From: Planctomycetaceae bacterium UBA969
GTDB lineage: Bacteria; Planctomycetota; Planctomycetia; Gemmatales; Gemmataceae
Assembly (NCBI GenBank): GCA_002303765.1
Contig: DBCB01000325.1
Coordinates: forward strand, 1-9,715
Direction: 5' to 3'
DNA: 9,715 nucleotides
A program made the position numbers and the translations under genes. The notes under the pieces are model-generated. The model did not search any database, was not told the origin of the DNA, and worked only from the letters and a program-made list of their open reading frames with translations. Positions 1-7,375 of this stretch are shown here, in pieces. Position 1 is the stretch's first letter; every line of letters starts with the position of its first letter.

Positions 1-7
1 TTAGCGC

Positions 8-39
8 TCTTTGCGTCTTTGCGGTGGAAAGTCTTTGCT
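8..39. repeat. Phased TCTTTGCG octamer repeat
   Basis: TCTTTGCG occurs at 8-15 and again directly at 16-23. One octamer of spacer (GTGGAAAG, 24-31) follows, then a third copy with one mismatch, TCTTTGCT, at 32-39. All units keep the same 8-base phase. From memory, CTTTGCG-type intergenic repeats occur in many environmental bacterial genomes. The array may extend to the left of the window edge. Confidence 0.5.
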
Positions 40-66
40 GTTTAAAACCATTCTTACCAAAAACCT

Positions 67-97
67 ACCTAACCCTTAATTTATGTTGGCGTTAGGT
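67..97. promoter_or_regulatory. Inverted repeat ACCTAAC-N17-GTTAGGT, possible operator
   Basis: The arms at 67-73 and 91-97 are perfect 7-bp complements separated by 17 bases. The right arm covers the place where a -35 element would sit relative to the TATAAT at 115-120. A regulator binding site is possible. With 7-bp arms, chance in AT-rich DNA is also possible. Confidence 0.25.
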
Positions 98-120
98 CGA
101 TAAATGGTGTAGAATATAAT
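92..120 (+). promoter_or_regulatory. Candidate sigma-70 type promoter for the four-gene operon
   Basis: TATAAT at 115-120 is a perfect -10 hexamer. The hexamer 17 bases upstream, TTAGGT at 92-97, is a poor -35 match. Transcription from here would leave a leader of about 60 bases before the TTG start at 190. The call rests mainly on the -10 box and on position. Confidence 0.35.
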
Positions 121-189
121 TATATTTGAAGCATAGTTTTAACCTGCCTTACGGTCAATTTGACTTCTCTCCTGAATTAAGGTGCAGCT

Positions 190-2637
190 TTGAGAATAAC
201 CCGACTAAAAGCTAAAGAATTTACCTCAATTGCAACGCTGTTTGTGATGAGTTTCTTCAGCTTTGTAAGCAATGCCGCTGCCCAAGATTCCATCACTATT
301 CTTTCACCTGTAAAAACGATTGAGTTAAAAGATGCCTTTGCGGGCTGGCAGATCATTGCCAACGCTGGGCAAGCCGATGTTACCAGAATTGCAAACTATA
401 AAAGTACCAATCCCAAAGTTGCTCGGGTTGATGAAAAAGGCTTTGTCGAATCGGTTGGCGATGGCCAAGCTACGATTCATGTAACGCATCAAGGTAAAAT
501 CCTTGATGTGCCTGTTGAAGTATCCGGCATTAGCAATGGTAGGCCGATTGATTTTCGCACAGAAATAGTTCCCCTTTTAAGCAAGCTTGGATGTAACGCA
601 GGCGGTTGCCATGGTAAGGCGAGTGGGCAAAATGGATTCAAGCTTTCGCTGTTTGGCTTCGATGCAGATTTTGATTTCGAAAGCATTGTGAACGAAGGCC
701 GTGGGAGAAGGGTTTTTCCTGCCAACCCCGAGATGAGTTTGTTCATCCAAAAAGCATCGGGTCAGATGCCTCATGGCGGTGGTAAAAGGTTGGTCCCAGA
801 TTCAAACGATTATCAAATTGTAAAACGCTGGATCGCAGCAGGCACCCCTCCCGTTGCTAAGAATGTTCCGATCGTAAAACGCATTCAGATGATTCCCAAT
901 GATCGCATTTACAAGCACGGTGATACTCAGCAAGTTGCAGTAATAGCAGAGTACACGGATGGATCTTTTCGCGATGTCACCAGGCAGAGCGAATTTGCAA
1001 GCAACCTCGATGTGATTGCTGTTGCGGATGCAACGGGTTTTATTAAAGCGGGCAAACTGAGTGGCGAAGCTGCGGTCATGGGCAGGCACATGGGCCATGT
1101 AGCTGTCACCCGTGTTTTAGTGCCCCATGGCGAAGCGTTAAAAGAAATCCCAGGCTTCAAGCCGACATCCCAGATTGATCTGCTTGCAATTGCCAAATGG
1201 AAAAAGCTGGGTCTTCAGCCTACCCCTGTTTGTGATGATGCAACCTTCATCCGCAGGATAAGTGTTGATCTTTGTGGCAGATTGCCCACGCTGGAAGAGG
1301 CAACCGCATTTGCCAAAGATACTGATACCAACAAACGAGCAAAGCTTGTTGATACTCTTTTGGATTCATCTGATTACCCTGCATATTTCGCAATGAAGTG
1401 GGGCAGCATTTTAAGGAACTCGAGCCATGCGGGGTCTGATCGGGCCTCTTATGCTTTTCATAATTGGATTCGTGACATGATTGCTCGCAACCGTCCTTAC
1501 GATGAATTCGTTAGGGGTGTGGTTGCTGCTTCGGGCGAATGGCAGGATGCGCCCGCAATCAATTGGTACTGGCAAAGTCGGGATGATCAACTGCATCAAG
1601 TCTCTGCAGATACATCGCAGGTTTTTCTGGGTGTAAGGTTGCAATGTGCAAGGTGCCATCATCATCCATACGAGCGCTGGGGCCAAGGCGATTATTATGG
1701 CTTGACCGGTTTCTTCACTCGTTTGGGTAAAAAGAGTTTCGGCGAACCACCCCCATACTTTTCTTCTGCGAGTGTGACTTCGAGCGAGAAAAACCCACTC
1801 ACAGGTAAATCTCCTGAACCCAAGTTTTTAGACGGCCCAGAGATGAAGTTCTCTGCAGAAGAAGACCCCCGCCATGCCTTGGTTGATTGGATGGCTAAGC
1901 CTGAAAACCCCTTCTTCTCCAAAGCTCTTGTGAATCGGATGTGGGGCCATTTTCTAGGCCGTGGATTGTTTCAAGAGGTGGATGATCAGCGCGAAACCAA
2001 CCCGCCCAGCAATCCAGAGCTTCTTGATTACTTAGCCAAGGAATTGGTTAGCCACAAGTTTGATGTAAAGCATATCATCCGGCTGATCACCACAAGTAGC
2101 GTTTATCAATTGGGTTCGGAACCAACCGAGCAGAATAAGAATGATCACCAAAACTTTGCCCGCTATTATGCACGCAGGATGCCCGCAGAGGTTTTCTTGG
2201 ATGCGGTTAATCAGGCCACTGGCAATAAATCTGGGTTCAGTGGCATCAGCGCCAACGGCAGGGCCATTGATCTTCCCAATGAAAACTTTGGTTCGTACTT
2301 CCTCGATACATTCGATAGGCCCAAACGGGTTACCGGGTGCGAATGCGAACGCTCTACAGGCGCGACTTTGGCGCAAGTGCTTTTGCTAGCCAACTCGGAT
2401 GAGATGGAAGGCAAGATTACTGCGGCTCAGGGAAGGCTGGCGAAATTGATCAAACAAAACCTCCCCGCACCCGAGGTGATTGATAACCTGTACCAAGTTT
2501 CTTTCTCAAGGTTGCCTACAGCCAAAGAAAAAGCGCGTTCATTGGATCATGTGAATAAATCGGATAACAAACAACAAGCCCTCGAAGATTTGCTCTGGGT
2601 GATTTTGAACTCGAAAGAGTTCATGTTCAACCACTAG
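190..2637 (+). CDS. Secreted planctomycete DUF1549/DUF1553 protein with Ig-like and cytochrome c-like motifs
   Basis: This 815-residue exported protein belongs to the PSCyt1/PSCyt2(DUF1549)/PSD1(DUF1553) group typical of planctomycetes. Its biochemical role is not established. Residues 1-31 form a signal peptide with basic residues, a hydrophobic core and a likely cut near NAAA|Q. An Ig-like Big_2-type domain follows at about 36-112. A PSCyt1-like segment at about 120-220 contains GCNAGGCHG, a CX4CH motif (C135, C140, H141). A second Ig-like domain lies at about 230-312. DUF1549 runs from about 328 to 512 and includes the CXXCH motif CARCH (486-490), a possible heme c site. DUF1553 fills about 570-810. 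The TTG start at 190 is chosen because AAGGTG (179-184) is a suitable ribosome binding site, the signal peptide begins there, and a stop at 178-180 excludes an earlier start. The DUF1501 gene follows after 23 bases, the usual pairing in this phylum. Confidence 0.93.
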   Translation: MRITRLKAKEFTSIATLFVMSFFSFVSNAAAQDSITILSPVKTIELKDAFAGWQIIANAGQADVTRIANYKSTNPKVARVDEKGFVESVGDGQATIHVTHQGKILDVPVEVSGISNGRPIDFRTEIVPLLSKLGCNAGGCHGKASGQNGFKLSLFGFDADFDFESIVNEGRGRRVFPANPEMSLFIQKASGQMPHGGGKRLVPDSNDYQIVKRWIAAGTPPVAKNVPIVKRIQMIPNDRIYKHGDTQQVAVIAEYTDGSFRDVTRQSEFASNLDVIAVADATGFIKAGKLSGEAAVMGRHMGHVAVTRVLVPHGEALKEIPGFKPTSQIDLLAIAKWKKLGLQPTPVCDDATFIRRISVDLCGRLPTLEEATAFAKDTDTNKRAKLVDTLLDSSDYPAYFAMKWGSILRNSSHAGSDRASYAFHNWIRDMIARNRPYDEFVRGVVAASGEWQDAPAINWYWQSRDDQLHQVSADTSQVFLGVRLQCARCHHHPYERWGQGDYYGLTGFFTRLGKKSFGEPPPYFSSASVTSSEKNPLTGKSPEPKFLDGPEMKFSAEEDPRHALVDWMAKPENPFFSKALVNRMWGHFLGRGLFQEVDDQRETNPPSNPELLDYLAKELVSHKFDVKHIIRLITTSSVYQLGSEPTEQNKNDHQNFARYYARRMPAEVFLDAVNQATGNKSGFSGISANGRAIDLPNENFGSYFLDTFDRPKRVTGCECERSTGATLAQVLLLANSDEMEGKITAAQGRLAKLIKQNLPAPEVIDNLYQVSFSRLPTAKEKARSLDHVNKSDNKQQALEDLLWVILNSKEFMFNH

Positions 2638-2660
2638 TATTTTTATTAAAGGAAGATGCC

Positions 2661-3980
2661 ATGTTAGAATTTATTGGAAAAGGTTCAGCCACTTGCGATG
2701 GAGTTAATCGCAGATCATTTCTTAAAGTTGGAAGTCTTGCCCTAGGTGGTTTGACTTTACCTCAATTGCTAAAGGCGAGAGCTGCATCCAAGCCAGCCAA
2801 GAAGCGATCAGTGATTCTAATCTGGCAGGCAGGTGGCCCTAGTCATATCGATATGTATGATCTCAAGCCCAATGCGCCTTCCGAGATTCGTGGTGAATTC
2901 AAGCCCATTGCAACCAATGTGCCCGGCATTCAGATTGGCGAGCATCTACCTCTTCAATCAAAAATCATGGATAAGCTTTCCATCCTTCGTTCTGCTTGCC
3001 ATACCAATGCAGGCCATGGAATGGGCGCTCAATGGATGCTTACAGGTTATCAGCCAACCATTGAAGTTAACGATAATATCTTCCCCTCGCTTGGTTCGGT
3101 GGTTGCGAAAATGAAGGGTGCAAACGATCCTAGCATGCCCCCTTATGTGAATCTTCCCAAGTTGTTGAACCTTGGTAAAGCAGCTTACCTTGGCGCTTCT
3201 TACAATCCTTTCGCACCAGATAATGATCCAAACATGGAAGGGTTCAAGGTTCGAAACTTAAGCCTTCCTGCGAAGATTAATGTCGATCGACTTTCCCGCA
3301 GACGCGATCTACTCAACGACCTAGACAACATCCGCAGAGATATCGATACCAAGGGCGACTTAGTCGGCCTCGACTCCTTCTACAAAGATGCCATGGAAAT
3401 GGTTACCAATACCAAGGCGCAAGATGCCTTCGATATGCAGAGGGAATCTGTGGTTCTTCGTGATACTTATGGCAGAAACGATTTAGGCCAATCCTGCCTT
3501 CTGGCCCGTAGGCTGGTTGAAGCGGGTGTTACATTCATCACCATTCAGGCGGGTGGTGGTTGGGATACCCATGGCGACAACTTTAAAGGTTTGAAAAACA
3601 ATTTGCTTCCCAAGTTCGATCGTGCCCTTACTGCCCTTGTGGAAGATTTGCACGACCGCGGCATGAGCGATGATGTACTCGTGATGGCGATGGGCGAGTT
3701 TGGCCGTACTCCTAAAATCAATCCAGGCGCAGGTCGCGATCACTGGCCCGGTGCGATGTCTGTGGTATACGCAGGTGGCGGCTTGAAAATGGGACAAGTT
3801 GTTGGCTCAACTAATGCCAATGCTGAATACCCGACCACCAAGCCCGCAACACCTGGATGCGTTCTTTCCACCATGTATCATTGCCTGGGGATTGATCACC
3901 ACTTTGCTTTCCATGATCAGGCACAACGACCCATGCCTATCTTGAGTGAAGGTGAACCCATTCTAGAACTGATTGGTTAA
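2661..3980 (+). CDS. DUF1501 protein with Tat-type leader
   Basis: This 439-residue protein is a full-length DUF1501 member, a family related to the alkaline phosphatase/sulfatase fold and usually encoded beside DUF1549/DUF1553 proteins in planctomycetes. The substrate is unknown. Residues 15-23 read VNRRSFLKV, a twin-arginine motif, followed by a short hydrophobic stretch, so folded export through Tat is likely. Family hallmarks are WQAGGPSHIDMYD at 55-67, GGGWDTHGDN at 298-307, GEFGRTP at 345-351 and GRDHWPG at 358-364. The Asp and His residues of these motifs are candidates for metal binding by analogy with the fold. The ATG at 2661 is preceded by AAAGGAAG at 2648-2655. The gene lies 23 bases after the DUF1549/DUF1553 gene and 40 bases before the PPC gene on the same strand. 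I see no damage to the frame. Confidence 0.95.
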   Translation: MLEFIGKGSATCDGVNRRSFLKVGSLALGGLTLPQLLKARAASKPAKKRSVILIWQAGGPSHIDMYDLKPNAPSEIRGEFKPIATNVPGIQIGEHLPLQSKIMDKLSILRSACHTNAGHGMGAQWMLTGYQPTIEVNDNIFPSLGSVVAKMKGANDPSMPPYVNLPKLLNLGKAAYLGASYNPFAPDNDPNMEGFKVRNLSLPAKINVDRLSRRRDLLNDLDNIRRDIDTKGDLVGLDSFYKDAMEMVTNTKAQDAFDMQRESVVLRDTYGRNDLGQSCLLARRLVEAGVTFITIQAGGGWDTHGDNFKGLKNNLLPKFDRALTALVEDLHDRGMSDDVLVMAMGEFGRTPKINPGAGRDHWPGAMSVVYAGGGLKMGQVVGSTNANAEYPTTKPATPGCVLSTMYHCLGIDHHFAFHDQAQRPMPILSEGEPILELIG

Positions 3981-4020
3981 ACAGGCTTTCTGAACTGCAA
4001 TACTACCTGGGGGCATTACC

Positions 4021-6159
4021 GTGCTGCGAGTTTTTCCGTTGGCATTATTACCTTTATTAATGCTGGCTTTTGTTGCTTCCGCAGATCTTCCCTCCATCAG
4101 GTTAGATCGAATGTACCCTCTTGGCGCTGCTGCAGGCTCCACCATCGATGTAGAAGTTCAGGGTGCTGAATTCGAAGAGGTGCGCGAATTAAAATTCGAT
4201 CATCCGGGCATCAAGTCCGAATGGCTCAAAGATAAAAAGTTTAAAGTTGCAGTTGATACCGGAGTTCCCGCCGGCTCTTACGATTGCTGGGCTGTTGGCA
4301 GGTTTGGCGTAAGTAACCCCCGCTTATTTGCCATCTCTCGTGGCTTCAAAGAAGTCGATGAAAAAGAACCCAACGATGATGATGCAACCTCCCAAGCTGT
4401 TGAAATCAACACCATTATCAATGGCACATCCGACAACAGCAAAGAAGATATCTTCAAGTTTGCTGCGAAGAAAAACCAGAGGGTTACCATTGCTTGTAAT
4501 GCCGCACGATTGGATTCGCAACTTGATGCGGTGCTTGCGGTTTATTCGAAGTCAGGCAAACAGATTGCATCCAACGGCGATTACGATGGCCGTGACCCTT
4601 TCGTTGATGTTCTTATCTCCGAAGATGGCGATTATTTTATTCACTTGAGTGATCTTTCGTTCAAGGGTGGTTTGCCCTATCGCTTGGTTCTCAGTGATAA
4701 ACCCCAGCTAGAAAATGTTTTTCCGAGGGCTGTTAAATCAGATACCGATGCGGAGATTGTTTTGCTGGGTAGAAACTTTGGCTCTAGTGCCACCGAATCC
4801 AAATGGACTATTCAAGACCTTGCCTTGCAAGAAACCAAAGCGAAGGTGCGAGCAACGAAGGATATTCTTTCGCTTGGAAGGTATAAGTTTTTAGAACACC
4901 CGACTTCGCATACCGTGCTTCCTACTGCTGCAACTTGCACCTTGGATGGTTTTCAAGAGGCACTTGTGGTGAATAACAACACGCTTGTCACAACACCAAT
5001 TTTGGTTTCTCCAAATGATGTTACGCTTGAAGCTGAACCCAATGACACTTTGCAACAGGCGCAGAAACTTACTTTGCCCGCGGTGGTTTCGGGCAGGTTC
5101 GACCGCGAAAGGGATGGCGATTGGTATGAGATCGAACCCACTGAAACAGGTGCCTACAGCATTGAAGTTTATTCTGAAAGAATTGCAGGCAGGGCTGATC
5201 CCTATGTTTTGATTCAGGATGAAAAGGGAAATAAGGTGGTTGAACTTGATGACTTTGGCCATCGTATGAATGCCTTTGATGGGCATTTGCGTGATCCTTC
5301 AGGGATTGCCAATCTTACTACCAAGAAGAAGTATCATGTTTTTGTTCAGGATCGTTATCGCAGGGGCGGTGCGCGATTTCAGTATGTGCTTGCGATCAAC
5401 AAACAGGAGTTTGAGTTTCATATCGCCACTATGCATTCTCTAAACCCCGGCCCCGCGGGTTTAAACATTTATCGTGGTGGTTCCGCATACTTGAATTTTG
5501 TGATTCATCAAAGAGGGCCGACTAGCCCTATTACGGTAAGGGCGGAAAATCTTCCCCCCGGCGTTACCGCGCAAGATGTCGTGCTTAGGGATAACACCAA
5601 GGGCGTGATGGTTTTTCAAGCCGATAAACAAGCCAAGGACACAACGGTTCCCATCAAGCTAGTTGCGTCAAGCAAGCGAGGCGAGGTTTTATTTGAGCGC
5701 GAAGTTCGGGCCTACACCCGGGTTTCATCCGATGCCAACCCAGCTTCTAGCAGGCCCATGCGCACTCAATGGCTTGCAGTAAGAGAAGAAGCACCATTCG
5801 CAATAGCTATGGAAAAAACAAAAGTAGAGGTTGATGCTGGGCAGAAAGTGGAGATGAAGGTAAAGCTTGAAAGGCATTGGCCCGATTTTAAATCACAGGT
5901 AACGCTTCAAGCTTTGGAGTTTCCGGGCAATATCAAAATGACTAATGTGGTACTTCCTACAGATAAAACAGAGGCCTTGGTCACGATAGAGGTACAGGCA
6001 AACGCTGCAGGTGGCGAATACACCCTCGCCATTTCAGGGCAGGCTCAGGTTCCTTATAATAAAGTTAAGACTGAAACCACCAAGCCCAACACGCTTGTCA
6101 CCCAGCCTTCCAAGCCCTTTACGATTATCGTAAAGGCCAAGGAAGAGAAGAAGAAGTAG
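4021..6159 (+). CDS. Secreted protein with two PPC domains
   Basis: This 712-residue protein is predicted to be exported and probably acts in the periplasm or at the cell surface. The GTG start at 4021 is supported by GGGGG at 4009-4013 and by a clean signal peptide at residues 1-21, with a likely cut at ASA|D. An N-terminal beta-rich segment (about 24-107) is followed by a bacterial pre-peptidase C-terminal (PPC) domain at about 112-226 that begins at EPND (116-119). A beta-rich IPT-like segment lies at about 228-330. A second PPC domain at about 337-460 begins at EPND (339-342) and contains DGDWYEIE. The rest (about 465-700) looks like further beta-sandwich domains and ends in a lysine-rich tail, KAKEEKKK. 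I see no protease catalytic motif. PPC proteins are common third members of DUF1549-DUF1501 clusters, so a structural or substrate-binding role in the same complex is an inference. Confidence 0.9.
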   Translation: MLRVFPLALLPLLMLAFVASADLPSIRLDRMYPLGAAAGSTIDVEVQGAEFEEVRELKFDHPGIKSEWLKDKKFKVAVDTGVPAGSYDCWAVGRFGVSNPRLFAISRGFKEVDEKEPNDDDATSQAVEINTIINGTSDNSKEDIFKFAAKKNQRVTIACNAARLDSQLDAVLAVYSKSGKQIASNGDYDGRDPFVDVLISEDGDYFIHLSDLSFKGGLPYRLVLSDKPQLENVFPRAVKSDTDAEIVLLGRNFGSSATESKWTIQDLALQETKAKVRATKDILSLGRYKFLEHPTSHTVLPTAATCTLDGFQEALVVNNNTLVTTPILVSPNDVTLEAEPNDTLQQAQKLTLPAVVSGRFDRERDGDWYEIEPTETGAYSIEVYSERIAGRADPYVLIQDEKGNKVVELDDFGHRMNAFDGHLRDPSGIANLTTKKKYHVFVQDRYRRGGARFQYVLAINKQEFEFHIATMHSLNPGPAGLNIYRGGSAYLNFVIHQRGPTSPITVRAENLPPGVTAQDVVLRDNTKGVMVFQADKQAKDTTVPIKLVASSKRGEVLFEREVRAYTRVSSDANPASSRPMRTQWLAVREEAPFAIAMEKTKVEVDAGQKVEMKVKLERHWPDFKSQVTLQALEFPGNIKMTNVVLPTDKTEALVTIEVQANAAGGEYTLAISGQAQVPYNKVKTETTKPNTLVTQPSKPFTIIVKAKEEKKK

Positions 6160-6165
6160 GTCGGC

Positions 6166-6624
6166 ATGAAGGTATTATTCCTGCATGGCTGGAATTCGAA
6201 ACCGGGCGGGATGAAGCCCACCTATCTTGTTAATCATGGGCATGAGGTGATAAACCCTGCTCTTTCAGATGATAATTTTGCATTGGCTGTTGCAGTTGGC
6301 CAATCCGAATTTGATAAACACAAACCCGATGTGGTGGTTGGTTCCTCTAGAGGAGGTGCAGTTGCCCTGAATATCAATTCTGACGATACCCCTTTGGTGT
6401 TGTTGTGCCCTGCTTGGAAAAACTGGGGCAAGGTTACGACCCTAAAAAAAGGGAGCGTGGTCCTGCATTCCCGTAATGATGAAGTAATCCCTTTTGTTAA
6501 TTCAGAAGAGCTTGTTTCTAAAAGTGGTCTGGATGCAGAGGCACTGTGGGTGGTGGGCAATGATCACCGACTTGCGGATGATGAATCGCTTGCGAAAATG
6601 CTTAAAGCAATTGAAACACGCTAA
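6166..6624 (+). CDS. Small alpha/beta serine hydrolase (RBBP9/YqiA-like size class)
   Basis: This 152-residue protein has the layout of a small cytoplasmic alpha/beta hydrolase. Residues 1-10 (MKVLFLHGWN) give the first strand and the HGW oxyanion-hole motif. VVVGSSRGG (57-64) contains the GXSXG nucleophile elbow with Ser61. LHSRNDEVIPF (100-110) supplies the acidic residue Asp105, and GNDHRL (131-136) supplies His134, so the triad is complete. The substrate cannot be read from the sequence; esterase or thioesterase activity is plausible. There is no signal peptide. The ATG lies 6 bases after the PPC stop, so it is probably translated from the same message. Its last 27 codons and 11 bases beyond the stop recur about 1.8 kb downstream at 8377-8470, and two opposite-strand genes lie between the copies. 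The coding frame here is intact. Confidence 0.88.
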   Translation: MKVLFLHGWNSKPGGMKPTYLVNHGHEVINPALSDDNFALAVAVGQSEFDKHKPDVVVGSSRGGAVALNINSDDTPLVLLCPAWKNWGKVTTLKKGSVVLHSRNDEVIPFVNSEELVSKSGLDAEALWVVGNDHRLADDESLAKMLKAIETR

Positions 6625-6635
6625 GGTTTTTCTTG
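6542..6635 (+). repeat. 94-bp direct repeat, left copy (3' end of hydrolase gene)
   Basis: This copy runs from codon 126 of the hydrolase to 11 bases after the stop. It aligns without gaps to 8377-8470, with 7 mismatches at 6555, 6567, 6603, 6604, 6614, 6616 and 6627. Homology stops sharply on the left at 6541/6542 and fades on the right after 6635. It marks the left border of the inserted two-gene segment. Confidence 0.93.
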
Positions 6636-6667
6636 TTGAAGCTGTTGATAAGTTGTCGAATCACTTT

Positions 6668-7375
6668 TTAGGTGTTCACGCGAAGGGTACCTTGAAGGAT
6701 TTTCCTTGCCACAGTTATTCTCATAAGGTCTTCATTCATGGTCGAAAAGTTTTTTACCGTATCCGTTCCATAAACATATCCATTCATATATTCGAGATTC
6801 TTGTCGAGGATTCTTTGAGGATGATCCTTGACAAAACGCTCGTCTTTAAGAAAGACACCGACAAAATCATTCCAAAAACCATCATCTTCTCTGGCTGGAA
6901 CTTGTCTTGAAATGTAGGATTCCAGTAAGACTGCGGGAATGCCAGACCTACGCGCCCATTTAACCAAAGAGTGGCCGCTATCTGGATAGAAACGCCAGGA
7001 GTCCACAGGCCATCTGTGGAAAATGCCGTTGGAGGGAATGTTAAGGTAAAAAAGGCCATCAGGCTTTAGAATACGCATTATTTCGTTGAATAATAACCAA
7101 AACATGTCTGAATGTTCAAAGCACGAACTGGATAAAACAACATCAAAGGAGTCGTCTGCGAAAGGCAGTTTGTAAGGGTCATCCAGAATGATGTCCACGC
7201 CTTTGCCTGCGACAAAATCAATTCCTTTGTACTCATGGTTTGCAGGAAATATGCTTCTTAGACTGCCATTCACATCTTGAGACCCAATCTCTGCGATTTT
7301 CAGATTATTGGTATTTGGCTTGGTAAGGTAAGAATCATAAAACCATTTGCAATTAGCAAGTGCGCTATGGTGCAT
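6668..7375 (-). CDS. Class I SAM-dependent methyltransferase (Methyltransf_11 type)
   Basis: This 235-residue protein has the class I methyltransferase pattern. Motif I is KIAEIGSQDVNGS at 26-38, a glycine-poor variant of the usual loop. GIDF at 51-54 supplies the acidic residue after strand 2. LPFADDSFDVVLSSSCFEH at 70-88 matches motifs II/III, and ILKPDGLFYLNIPS at 102-115 matches the later strand motif. HRWPVDSWRFYPDSG at 120-134 resembles a stretch seen in methyltransferases of surface-polysaccharide clusters; this is from memory. The acceptor is unknown, and a sugar or glycan is the likeliest guess given the neighbour. The ATG at 7375 overlaps the end of the 288-aa gene by 11 bases and has GGAG (7382-7385 on the other strand) 6 bases upstream, so the two genes are probably translationally coupled. 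It converges with the hydrolase gene, 43 bases away, with no clear terminator between them. Confidence 0.85.
   Translation of the reverse strand: MHHSALANCKWFYDSYLTKPNTNNLKIAEIGSQDVNGSLRSIFPANHEYKGIDFVAGKGVDIILDDPYKLPFADDSFDVVLSSSCFEHSDMFWLLFNEIMRILKPDGLFYLNIPSNGIFHRWPVDSWRFYPDSGHSLVKWARRSGIPAVLLESYISRQVPAREDDGFWNDFVGVFLKDERFVKDHPQRILDKNLEYMNGYVYGTDTVKNFSTMNEDLMRITVARKILQGTLRVNT

Larger units (their letters stand above)
1..189. other. Non-coding leader region upstream of the DUF1549/DUF1553 gene
   Basis: I see no credible gene here. The first 40 bases carry phased copies of an octamer, TCTTTGCG (see the repeat entry). Positions 67-97 hold a 7-bp inverted repeat followed by a TATAAT hexamer at 115-120. 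The stretch around 113-126 is a perfect 14-bp AT palindrome that includes this hexamer. An in-frame TAA at 178-180 closes the reading frame just before the TTG start of the next gene, so that gene cannot begin further upstream. Confidence 0.7.

Noticed and set aside
4891..5286. 131-codon open frame on the - strand
   Set aside because: It is antisense inside the second PPC domain, with no domain pattern and no supporting start context.
6344..6353. Palindrome CCTCTAGAGG
   Set aside because: It encodes the catalytic Ser-Ser-Arg-Gly motif of the hydrolase; the symmetry is most likely a codon coincidence.
6494..6910. 138-codon open frame on the + strand bridging the hydrolase and the methyltransferase
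   Set aside because: It is out of frame with the hydrolase and then antisense to the methyltransferase; it has no recognisable domain, and both overlapping genes are well supported.
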